Assembly: GCA_004193285.1 (NCBI GenBank)
Contig: SECP01000039.1
Location: 1 to 64,000, forward strand
DNA: 64,000 nucleotides
Origin: Myxococcales bacterium
Lineage (GTDB): Bacteria; Myxococcota_A; Polyangia; Polyangiales; Polyangiaceae
Direction: 5' to 3'
The stretch's first letter is position 1. Each line of letters starts with the position of its first letter. Made by a program: the position numbers and the translations under genes. The notes under the pieces are model-generated. The model did no database searches. It worked only from the letters and a program-made list of their open reading frames with translations, and was not told the origin of the DNA. This document shows positions 57,276-64,000 of the stretch, one piece after another.

Positions 57276-58664
57276 ATGTTCAAGCGCGTGCTGGTCGCGA
57301 ATCGCGGGGAGATTGCCGTTCGAATTTTCCGCACGCTCGAGCGGCTCGGGGTGGAGAGCGTCGCGGTTTTCTCCGACGCGGACGTAGCGGCTCCCCACGT
57401 GGCCGCGGCGGATCAGGCGTTTCGGCTCGGCCCGGCGCCGCTCGCGCAGAGCTACTTGAACGCGGACTTGGTGCTCACGGCCGCGCTCGAGAGCGGCGCA
57501 GACGCGGTGCACCCTGGCTACGGCCTGCTGAGCGAAAACGCCGCGTTCGCGGAGAAGGTGCGCGCCGCCGGCATCACCTTCATCGGTCCGCCCGCTAGCG
57601 CGCTGGAGGCGATGGGGGACAAGCTGCGCGCTCGCGCGGTGGCGCGCTCGGTCGCGGTCGAGCCTCCGCCGGGCACGGACGGCCCGGTCGCGCCCGACGA
57701 CGGCGAGCGCTTGCTCGCGGAGGCAGCGCGCATCGGCTACCCGGTCTTGATCAAGGCCGCGGGTGGCGGCGGCGGCATCGGCATGCAAATCGTGCGCGCG
57801 CCGGCGGACCTCGCGCGCGCCGCGCAGACCTGCGCCGACCGCGGCCGAGCCGCCTTCGCCGACGAGCGGATTTACCTGGAGCGCTACGTAGACCAGCCGC
57901 GCCACGTCGAGGTTCAGGTGCTCTGCGACGAGCACGGCGGCGCGGTCGCGCTCGGGGAGCGAGAGTGCAGCGTGCAGCGCCGCCATCAGAAGATCATCGA
58001 GGAGTCCCCCTCGCCGGCGGCCTTCTTCGAAGGGGAGGAGGGTGCGGCGCGGCGGCGCGCGCTGCACGCAGCGGCGCTCTCGGTGGTGAAGGCGGTAGGC
58101 TACGTGGGCGCGGGTACGGTGGAGTTCGTTGCCAGCAGCGGGGGCGAGCTGTTCTTTCTCGAGGTCAATGCGCGGCTGCAAGTCGAGCATCCAGTGACGG
58201 AGCTCGTCACCGGTTTGGATCTGGTGGAGCAGCAGCTCCTGGTCGCGAGCGGCTCGGCGCTGGCGCCGGCAGTGCTCGGGGCCGCGTCTTGCGGTCACGC
58301 GGTCGAGGCGCGCGTCTATGCTGAGGATCCCGCGCGCGGCTTCTTGCCGCAGCCAGGTCGAGTCGAGGAGCTCACGTGGCCGGCCGGGGAAGGCATCCGT
58401 GTCGACGCGGGGATCGCGCAGGGCTCGGAGGTGACGCCCCATTACGATCCCATGCTTGCCAAGATCATCGCTTACGCGGCCACCCGAGCGGAGGCGATCG
58501 CCCGGCTGGTCAGCGCGCTCGAGCACACCAAGCTACGCCTGGTGGGGCCCAAGGGTGATCGAACGACGAACTTGGCGTTTTTGCGCCAGGTTTTGGGATC
58601 GCCGGAGTTTGCCGCCGGCGCCTACGACACCTCGCTCGCCGAGCGGCTGGTGAAGGGCGGATGA
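57276..58664 (+). CDS. accC: Biotin carboxylase (acetyl-CoA carboxylase AccC-type)
   Basis: 462 residues from the ATG at 57276 (MFKRVLVANRGEIAVRIF); a longer open frame upstream is not conserved. The biotin carboxylase order is complete: NRGEIAVRIFRTLERL, HPGYGLLSENAAFAEKV, the ATP-grasp loop KAAGGGGGIGM, ERECSVQRRHQKIIEESP, and FLEVNARLQVEHPVTE. It ends with the regular C-terminal lobe. There is no fused biotinyl domain or carboxyltransferase, so this is a stand-alone AccC or the BC subunit of another acyl-CoA carboxylase. A biotin carrier gene is not in the window. It overlaps the phosphohexomutase gene by 4 bp (ATGA). 244 bp upstream holds no other gene. Confidence 0.93.
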   Translation: MFKRVLVANRGEIAVRIFRTLERLGVESVAVFSDADVAAPHVAAADQAFRLGPAPLAQSYLNADLVLTAALESGADAVHPGYGLLSENAAFAEKVRAAGITFIGPPASALEAMGDKLRARAVARSVAVEPPPGTDGPVAPDDGERLLAEAARIGYPVLIKAAGGGGGIGMQIVRAPADLARAAQTCADRGRAAFADERIYLERYVDQPRHVEVQVLCDEHGGAVALGERECSVQRRHQKIIEESPSPAAFFEGEEGAARRRALHAAALSVVKAVGYVGAGTVEFVASSGGELFFLEVNARLQVEHPVTELVTGLDLVEQQLLVASGSALAPAVLGAASCGHAVEARVYAEDPARGFLPQPGRVEELTWPAGEGIRVDAGIAQGSEVTPHYDPMLAKIIAYAATRAEAIARLVSALEHTKLRLVGPKGDRTTNLAFLRQVLGSPEFAAGAYDTSLAERLVKGG

Positions 58665-60349
58665 GCGAGCTCCTGGCGGCGGCTCGAGCGTGGATCGAAG
58701 GCGATCCGGATCCGGGCACGCGCGCGGAGCTCGGCGCCTTGGTCGAGGCGGGGGACTTGGCGGAGCTCGCATCGCGGCTCACGCCGCTCACGTTCGGAAC
58801 CGCTGGCCTACGCGGCCCGGTCGGCGCCGGGAGCTCGCGCATGAACCTCGCGGTGGTCGTGCGCGCCGCCTACGGAGTCGCGCGCTACGTGGAGGAGGCA
58901 GGCCTCGCGGACCGGCCCCTGGTCATCGGCTTCGACGCCCGCCCCACGAGCCGCGCGTTCGCGGAAGCTTCCGCCAGCGTCTGGCTCGCTCGAGGCTTGG
59001 CCGTCGTGGCGTTCACGGAGCCGGTCGCGACGCCGCTGTGTGCGTACCTCGGGCGGGAGCTCGGAGCCGCCGCGACGGTGGTCGTCACCGCCAGTCACAA
59101 CCCACGCGGCGACAACGGTTACAAAGTTTACGGGCCAGACGCGGTGCAAATCGTGTCCCCGACCGACGCGCAAATTGCGGCTCACATCGCAAGCGCTCCG
59201 CGGGCGTCGGAGGTAAGCCGAAGCGCGCTCGCGGGCGTGACGTGGGTCCAGCCGAGCCAGCTCGACGGCTATTATGCGGCCGTCTCCGCGGCGGTGCCGC
59301 GCGGCGCGGCCCAGCGCGACCTCACCATCGTGCACAGCGCGCTTCACGGCGTCGGAACCGAGCCCATGCTGCGCGCGCTGAGCGAAGGCGGCTTCTCGCG
59401 CGTCACCACCGTGCCCGAGCAACGAGCGCCCGACGGCACCTTCCCGACGACCCCGTTTCCGAACCCGGAAGAGCCGGGCACCCTGGATCTGGCGCTCGCG
59501 GAAGTGGAGCGCCGCGGCGCCGAGCTGCTCTTGGTCAACGACCCGGACGCCGACCGTTTGGCGGCAGCCGCGCGCTTGGATGGCGTCGTCACCGTGCTGG
59601 ACGGCAATCAGCTCGGCGCGCTCTTGGCCGATGCAGCGATGTCGGGAGCTCGGGTCGGTAGCACGCCGCTGGTGCTCAGCAGCGTGGTGTCGTCGCCGCT
59701 CGTGAGCTCCATCGCTCGGTCGCGGGGCGCGCACGCCGAGCGCACCCACACCGGCTTCAAGTGGCTGTGGCACGCCGCCCTCGCGCTCGAAGCCGGCGGC
59801 GCGGGGACCTTCTGTTTTGCCTACGAAGAGGCGCTCGGTTACTCCGTATTTTCAGCCGTTCGCGACAAGGACGGCATCGCGGCGGGGCGAGCGCTCGCGG
59901 AGCTGGCGGCGAGCCTCAAAGCGCGCGGTGCCACGCTGTTCGACCGGTTGTTCGAGCTGCACCGCGAGCACGGCTTGTGGATGAGCGCGGCCCGGAACAT
60001 CACGCTGCAAGGGGCGGGCGCCGCCGGTCGCGTCGCCGCGCGGCTGGACGCGCTGGTCGCGACCGCACGCATCCGCATCGGTGCGGAGCACGTCACGAGC
60101 ATCGTCGACTATCGGAGGGGGGCAGAGGGGCGCGCGCCCTGGCTGGGCGCTGCGCCGCTGCTCGAGCTGAGTTTGGAGAGCGGCGCGCGCCTCCTGATCA
60201 GGCCGAGCGGCACCGAGCCCAAGCTGAAGTTGTACGGACATGTGCGACGCGTCGTCACCCAAAGGAGTGAGTACGCGGCCGCCCTGGCGGAGGCGCGTCT
60301 TTTTGCCTCGCAGCTGCTGCGCGAGCTCGAGCAAACGCTGGACCTCTGA
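58661..60349 (+). CDS. Phosphohexomutase (phosphoglucomutase/phosphomannomutase, PGM2-like)
   Basis: 562 residues. The four domains of the alpha-D-phosphohexomutase superfamily are present. The phosphoserine loop is VVVTASHNPRGDNGYKVYGP; the metal loop is LLVNDPDADRLAAAARLDG; the sugar loop near the middle is TGFKWLWHAALALEAGG followed by CFAYEEALGYSVF; and the phosphate-binding end is LLIRPSGTEPKLKLYG. The N-terminal extension and the GTAGLRGPVGAGSSRMNLAV motif are those of the PGM2/PgcA type that also handles pentose 1-phosphates. Cytoplasmic. It is coupled to accC by a 4-bp overlap. Function within sugar metabolism; exact substrate not decided. Confidence 0.9.
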   Translation: MSELLAAARAWIEGDPDPGTRAELGALVEAGDLAELASRLTPLTFGTAGLRGPVGAGSSRMNLAVVVRAAYGVARYVEEAGLADRPLVIGFDARPTSRAFAEASASVWLARGLAVVAFTEPVATPLCAYLGRELGAAATVVVTASHNPRGDNGYKVYGPDAVQIVSPTDAQIAAHIASAPRASEVSRSALAGVTWVQPSQLDGYYAAVSAAVPRGAAQRDLTIVHSALHGVGTEPMLRALSEGGFSRVTTVPEQRAPDGTFPTTPFPNPEEPGTLDLALAEVERRGAELLLVNDPDADRLAAAARLDGVVTVLDGNQLGALLADAAMSGARVGSTPLVLSSVVSSPLVSSIARSRGAHAERTHTGFKWLWHAALALEAGGAGTFCFAYEEALGYSVFSAVRDKDGIAAGRALAELAASLKARGATLFDRLFELHREHGLWMSAARNITLQGAGAAGRVAARLDALVATARIRIGAEHVTSIVDYRRGAEGRAPWLGAAPLLELSLESGARLLIRPSGTEPKLKLYGHVRRVVTQRSEYAAALAEARLFASQLLRELEQTLDL

Positions 60350-60476
60350 GTTGAGCCGTCGTGCGGGCCCGTGATCGCGCTCGTCCGAACAATCGGCCCA
60401 GGCGCGACGGAGCGCTGTATTCACGAAAGAAGCGCGCTAGGGTCGATGCCCGCGACCTCACTTCGAAGGAGAAATC

Positions 60477-61094
60477 ATGAAGCACTTCGTTTTGGCGCTG
60501 GGTTTATCGCTTGGGCTACTGACTCCGGCGCTCGTGAGCGCGCAGGAGCTCGGTCAAAAGGGCGACGCCATCTTCTCGGTCGATCGCTTGATGGGCGTGA
60601 CCGGCACCAAGCGTGACCCGGAGGGGCTGCCAGCCACGCAGGACTTCACTTCGATCAGCTTCGGCTGGCGGGGGCAGGCGATGGCACCGTTCGACGTGCC
60701 GCGGCTCAGCTTCGATTACCTGCCTATCGACCACCTGAGCATCGGTGGCTCGCTCGGCTACGTGTCGGTGGATGGCGAGAACGCCGGCGACTACGAGGCT
60801 TTCCTGTTTGCGCCGCGGGTTGGCTACGCCTACGCCTTCGGGCGCGTCGTCGGCATCTGGCCGCGCGGCGGCCTCACGTACCACACGCAGAGCCCGGGGG
60901 ACGTGACCGAGAAGGGGTTCGCGCTGTCGCTCGAGTGCCCGTTCACGTTCTCCCCCGCGAGCCATTTCGCGTTCCATGTCGGGCCCACGTTCGACATCGA
61001 CATGTTCGGCAGCATCAAGCTCGGCAACCTCGAAAAGCAGGATTTGACTTACCGCGCCTTCGGCTTGAACGCGGGCCTGCTCGGCTGGTTCTGA
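60477..61094 (+). CDS. Outer-membrane beta-barrel protein
   Basis: 205 residues. Signal peptide about 1-22 (LALGLSLGLLTPALVSAQ). GAAGGAGAAATC precedes the ATG, a good ribosome-binding site. The mature part consists of amphipathic strands: DFTSISFGWRGQAM, RLSFDYLPIDHLSIGGSLGY, AFLFAPRVGYAYAFGRVVGI and FAFHVGPTFDIDMFGSIKLG. It ends in GLLGWF, with terminal Phe as in barrels. The size suits an eight-stranded OmpX/OmpA-like barrel. No partner is evident; the flanking genes are metabolic or unknown. Confidence 0.75.
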   Translation: MKHFVLALGLSLGLLTPALVSAQELGQKGDAIFSVDRLMGVTGTKRDPEGLPATQDFTSISFGWRGQAMAPFDVPRLSFDYLPIDHLSIGGSLGYVSVDGENAGDYEAFLFAPRVGYAYAFGRVVGIWPRGGLTYHTQSPGDVTEKGFALSLECPFTFSPASHFAFHVGPTFDIDMFGSIKLGNLEKQDLTYRAFGLNAGLLGWF

Positions 61095-61112
61095 GCGCAG
61101 CCCGGGGCTGTC

Positions 61113-61835
61113 ATGGCGCTACTTAGCCCCGCCGGTGGGCTCGTTTATCATCTGCGCGCTCTTCGTCATCAGCAGCGGATTTGGCTGCCTTTTCGACGCG
61201 CGGTTGCGGGCTGGCTCCGGGAAGCGCTGCCTATCGGGGAGGAGCTAGTGCTCGTCGGTCCGAGCGCGGGGCACTGTCTGCCGCTCGAGCACCTGGCCCG
61301 GTTCGAGCGGTTGCTACTGCTCGAACCGGACGGCCTGGCGAGGGTTCTTATCCGTCGCCGGCTGGGGGCCAGGCGCGTCGTGCACCGGCGGGACGATCTG
61401 CTCGTCAGTCCGCTCCTGCGAGGCGCGCCGGGTCTGGACGATTTGCTGCGCGACCGCCCGCGCGCAGCGGTGTTGTTCTGCAACCTGCTCGGCCAGCTGC
61501 AATTTGGCTTGTCCAACGACCAGCACGATTCGTGGCGAGAAGCGTTTCAGCGTCGCATCTTGCCGGCGCTGAGCGGCCGGCGCTGGGCGAGCTTTCACGA
61601 CCGCTGGTCCCTCGAGGGCCCCAGTGGCGAGCGGCCGCCAGCGGTGGAGCTCCAGTTCACCCAGGCGCCCAGCGACCAGGAGCTCGGCGCGGCCTTGTTC
61701 GGCGCCGCCGGCCCGCCGCTTCAGGTGCTGGACCACGGTACGGCCGGCCTCTTTCCAGAGCTCGGCCCCCATCGCTACTTCACCTGGCAGCTCACCCCTC
61801 AGGTGCTTCACGTCGTAGAAGCAGTGAACGGCTGA
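61113..61835 (+). CDS. Orphan protein with a possible methyltransferase-like fold
   Basis: 240 residues, no signal peptide or membrane segment. A strand-loop at about 45-75 (LVLVGPSAGHCLPLEHLARF followed by ERLLLLEPDG) looks like a Rossmann-type glycine loop and acidic strand end. The rest is mixed alpha/beta with HRRDDLLVSPLLRGAPGLDD and AAVLFCNLLGQLQFGLSNDQ; a late part reads ERPPAVELQFTQAPSDQEL. The pattern of glycine loop, then a strand ending in Glu, then NLLGQ is suggestive of S-adenosylmethionine methyltransferases, but the standard motifs are not complete. I do not recognise the family. It lies between a barrel gene and the convergent M16 pair. Confidence 0.55.
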   Translation: MALLSPAGGLVYHLRALRHQQRIWLPFRRAVAGWLREALPIGEELVLVGPSAGHCLPLEHLARFERLLLLEPDGLARVLIRRRLGARRVVHRRDDLLVSPLLRGAPGLDDLLRDRPRAAVLFCNLLGQLQFGLSNDQHDSWREAFQRRILPALSGRRWASFHDRWSLEGPSGERPPAVELQFTQAPSDQELGAALFGAAGPPLQVLDHGTAGLFPELGPHRYFTWQLTPQVLHVVEAVNG

Positions 61836-61837
61836 GG

Positions 61838-63151
61838 TCAGCTTGGTTCGGCGTCGAACGGGACGACTTCGCTCGAGGCGAGGTTGGGAATCGCGGCCTT
61901 CACCGGCTCGATGATCTGCCCGGCCGTGCCGACCACCGTCACGAGCAGGTCGTCTTCCGAGAGTCGCTTGCGCACCGCGGCGTTGGCCTGCTCCAGCGTT
62001 ACGGCTTTGATGCGCTCGATGTACTCTTCGTAATAGCCGGGCGGCAAGTCGTAGAGCGCGCTGTCCAAGAGAAGACCGACGCGCTTACTGGCGGTGTCCA
62101 GCGCGAAAGCGTGCGAGCGCACGAGGTACTTCTTGGCCCAAGACAGCTCCTTCTTGGTGACGCCCTTCTCGCGCAAGTCGTGCAGCATCTCCAGCTGGAG
62201 CTTGATGCACGGCGCCGCGTCCTCCGCCTTCGGGAAGGTCCACATGCTGAACGCTTGGCGCCGGCGATCGATCGGCAAGCTGGAGTACGCGCCGTAGGAC
62301 CAGCCCCGCTTGGCGCGGACCTCCTGCGTCATGCGCGCGGTGAACGTGCCGCCGAACACGGTGTTGGCGACGTGCAGGGCCAGGTGATCGTCATCGTGGG
62401 CGTGAGTGCCGAGCCCGCCGATGAGGATCTGCGTCTGCGTGCGGTCCGGCTTGTCCACGAAGGTGAGGCGGCGCCCGGCGATGACGGTCGGGTCCGGGCA
62501 GTCTTCCGTGGGAGCGGGGCCGGACGGAAGCTGCGCGCACAGTTGTGCGGCCAGCTCCTCCGCCCGAGCGCGGTCGATATCGCCCGAAAACGCGAAGATG
62601 AGGTTCTCCGGCCGCACGATGCGCGCGTAGAGGGCCTTGAGGTCCGCTTGCTGGATCCGGCCCACCGTGGACGCGGTGCCCGTCACCGAGCGGGCGTACG
62701 GATGCTGACCGAAGACCTTTTGACGGAACCAACGCCGCGAGAGGCCGCGGTCGTCGTCGAGCGACTCGGTCAGCTCGGCGAACGTCTCGCGGCGCAGCCG
62801 CTCCAGCTCCGCCTCTGCAAACCCGGGCCGGGCGAGCACGTCACCCGTGATGCGGATCAAGCCGTCCAGCGAGCGTGTAATGACGGTACCTTGAAACGTG
62901 AGAGTGCTGGGCGAGACGTCCGCTCCGAAAGCCCCGCCGAGGGCGTCGATCTCGGCGTCGATCACGTGCGAGTCGCGGCCGCCGGCGGTGCGGCGCATCC
63001 ACCTCGTGAGCATGCGGGTCGCGCCGCTCAGCCCCTGCGGATCCAGAAGCGAGCCCGTCTTCAGCGCGATGCTGAACGAAACGAGCGGCAGCGCGCGGCT
63101 CGTCTCCACCAGCACGTCCGGACCTTTGCCCGTAGCCTGAACCGCGCTCAC
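61838..63151 (-). CDS. M16 peptidase-family protein without the zinc motif
   Basis: 437 residues; ATG overlaps the upstream gene's stop by 4 bp (ATGA). The M16 fold is clear: SFSIALKTGSLLDPQGLSGA, then the place of the HxxEH zinc motif, TRMLTRWMRRTAGGRDSH, and later YARSVTGTASTVGRIQQADL, VRPENLIFAFSGDI and HLALHVANTVFGGTFTARMT. In catalytic M16 proteins the first part reads GxAHxLEHMxF; here none of the three zinc ligands remains. It is thus a non-catalytic partner, as in the two-subunit M16B heterodimers. Its companion is the gene just upstream. Probably periplasmic or cytoplasmic; no signal is visible. Confidence 0.85.
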   Translation of the reverse strand: MSAVQATGKGPDVLVETSRALPLVSFSIALKTGSLLDPQGLSGATRMLTRWMRRTAGGRDSHVIDAEIDALGGAFGADVSPSTLTFQGTVITRSLDGLIRITGDVLARPGFAEAELERLRRETFAELTESLDDDRGLSRRWFRQKVFGQHPYARSVTGTASTVGRIQQADLKALYARIVRPENLIFAFSGDIDRARAEELAAQLCAQLPSGPAPTEDCPDPTVIAGRRLTFVDKPDRTQTQILIGGLGTHAHDDDHLALHVANTVFGGTFTARMTQEVRAKRGWSYGAYSSLPIDRRRQAFSMWTFPKAEDAAPCIKLQLEMLHDLREKGVTKKELSWAKKYLVRSHAFALDTASKRVGLLLDSALYDLPPGYYEEYIERIKAVTLEQANAAVRKRLSEDDLLVTVVGTAGQIIEPVKAAIPNLASSEVVPFDAEPS

Positions 63152-64000
63152 TCTGCGGCCTCTGCTTCTTCGCCGGCGGCGGGCTTGCTCAAATCCGGAC
63201 GCACCAAGATCACGCTTCGCTGCCGCGGATCCAGGTAGCGGCGCGCGGCGCGGAGCAGGTCACTCTGGGTGAGCCGGCGGGTGGCCTCCAGCCTCTCGAA
63301 CGCGGCTGCAGGGCGCCCCAACACGGCTTCGTAGAAACCGATGGTGGAGGCCTTGCCGTCGGCCGTCTCCAGGCCGCCGAGCAACCCGAGCTCGAAGCGC
63401 GCCGAGGCGCGCGCCATCTCTTCCGGCGTCACCGGTGCTTCGACGACCTTCTTCAGCTCTTCGTCCAGCGCGGCGAGGAGCTCTTCCGCGGTGTGCCCCT
63501 CGCGAGCGGCCAGGTACAGCTCGAACAAGCCAGGGTCGTGGAAAGGACCCACGAACGCGCGCACCTCGCTCGCGAGCTCCAGCTCGCGCACCAAGCGCTG
63601 GTGCATGCGGCTGGCGCGCCCGCCAAACAGCACCTCCGAAAGGAGCGAAACGGCCGGATGATCGAAGTCCCCGAGGGCGGGGGCGTGATAGCCGACGACC
63701 ACCTTCTCGGTGGTGGTCGGCTTGCGGACCTCGAGGCGTCGCTCGCTGGTCTGCGGCGGCTCCGGCTGCGCGTCCTCGAGCGGGAGCTCGGAGGGCGCAA
63801 TCACGCCGTAGTGCTTGGAGACGCGGCTCAGCACGTCCGCCAGCTTGAAGTCACCGCTGATGATCAGCGTCGCGTTGTTGGGCGCGTAAAACGCGCGATA
63901 GAACGCCTCGCAGTCTTCGGTCGTGAAGCCCTCGATGTCCTTCATCCAACCGATGGTGGGCCACTTGTAGGCGTGCTTCGTGAAAGCGGTGGCCCAGAGC
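63148..64000 (-). CDS. M16-family peptidase, 5' end beyond the window
   Basis: The frame is open to the right edge of the window, so only the C-terminal about 284 residues are seen; an internal ATG at 63945 is not the true start. The visible part begins KHAYKWPTIGWMKDIEGFTT, the last helices of the first M16 domain. Then come FYAPNNATLIISGDFKLADV, the inter-domain linker, LRVRKP-type region VRKPTTTEKVVVGYHAPALG, and LLSEVLFGGRASRMHQRLVR, the second domain. The zinc motif would lie upstream of the window. It is coupled by ATGA to the degenerate M16 gene, so the two form the catalytic and structural halves of a heterodimer. Confidence 0.87.
   Translation of the reverse strand, partial: LWATAFTKHAYKWPTIGWMKDIEGFTTEDCEAFYRAFYAPNNATLIISGDFKLADVLSRVSKHYGVIAPSELPLEDAQPEPPQTSERRLEVRKPTTTEKVVVGYHAPALGDFDHPAVSLLSEVLFGGRASRMHQRLVRELELASEVRAFVGPFHDPGLFELYLAAREGHTAEELLAALDEELKKVVEAPVTPEEMARASARFELGLLGGLETADGKASTIGFYEAVLGRPAAAFERLEATRRLTQSDLLRAARRYLDPRQRSVILVRPDLSKPAAGEEAEAAE

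Noticed and set aside
61181..63238. Long plus-strand open frame opposite the M16 gene
   Set aside because: It runs across the orphan gene in another frame and the M16 gene in antisense; no recognisable domain and no ribosome-binding site.

Overview
This is a GC-rich window (roughly 70 % GC by eye) with dense, frequently overlapping genes. It looks chromosomal and comes from a myxobacterium-type organism (Myxococcota, most likely the Polyangia/Sorangiineae side). The grounds are a Hanks-type kinase, PP2C phosphatase and FHA signalling set, many lipoproteins and outer-membrane barrels, a myxobacterial PilZ protein, and a block of giant periplasmic TPR proteins ending in an FHA/TonB-like protein with the AgmX/PglI C-terminal domain. 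That last block is characteristic of the Myxococcus gliding (Glt) and spore-coat (Nfs) machines. I see no rRNA, tRNA, CRISPR array, insertion sequence or prophage.

Layout. 1-6.4 kb: a winged-helix regulator fragment, a thioredoxin-rhodanese fusion, two divergent DppB/DppC-like permeases, a PP2C phosphatase, a zinc-ribbon/double-FHA protein and an outer-membrane barrel. 6.5-12.3 kb: an acidic protein, then a long minus-strand operon (roadblock-like protein, YwqE-type phosphatase, exported protein, Ser/Thr kinase, FGE-like protein, TrmH-type methyltransferase, TPR lipoprotein). 12.4-21.8 kb: ArsA-like ATPase, Der and Era GTPases, a PMT-like glycosyltransferase, PilZ protein, fatty-acid desaturase, and an ECF sigma factor with a TPR-bearing anti-sigma factor.

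22.1-33.3 kb is the most distinctive region. A translationally coupled operon encodes a Thr/Pro/Ala-rich exported protein, TPR proteins of 806 and 1399 residues, a TPR lipoprotein, a small exported protein, a small membrane protein and a GltG/PglI-like FHA-TM-TonB protein. After a terminator-like palindrome and a textbook sigma-70 promoter comes a second operon (33.5-36.2 kb): a coiled-coil exported protein, a 439-residue outer-membrane barrel and a short OPX (Wza-family) lipoprotein. The last two resemble the split Wzp/Wza polysaccharide secretion pairs of Myxococcus. A Glt/Nfs-like envelope machine lying directly beside a polysaccharide exporter is the main candidate system of the window. 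No TolQR/MotAB-type motor, Wzc, Wzx or Wzy is present here.

36-42.6 kb: a further barrel, Maf, a glycosyltransferase, a conserved 87-residue protein with its own strong promoter, an RluD-type pseudouridine synthase, a leucine-rich-repeat lipoprotein and a flippase-like membrane protein. 42.6-47.8 kb: a compact operon of MoxR ATPase, acyl carrier protein and two proteins that each fuse a complete ketosynthase to a degenerate second ketosynthase half, a KS/chain-length-factor-like arrangement. 47.8-64 kb: NTF2-like lipoproteins, an Ala2 variant of a class II glutamine amidotransferase, a haem-oxygenase-like diiron protein, a PDZ lipoprotein, YgfZ, cysteine synthase, enoyl-CoA hydratase, MazG, RlmN, biotin carboxylase, phosphohexomutase, an outer-membrane protein, an orphan, and a pair of M16 peptidase homologues, the last cut by the window end.
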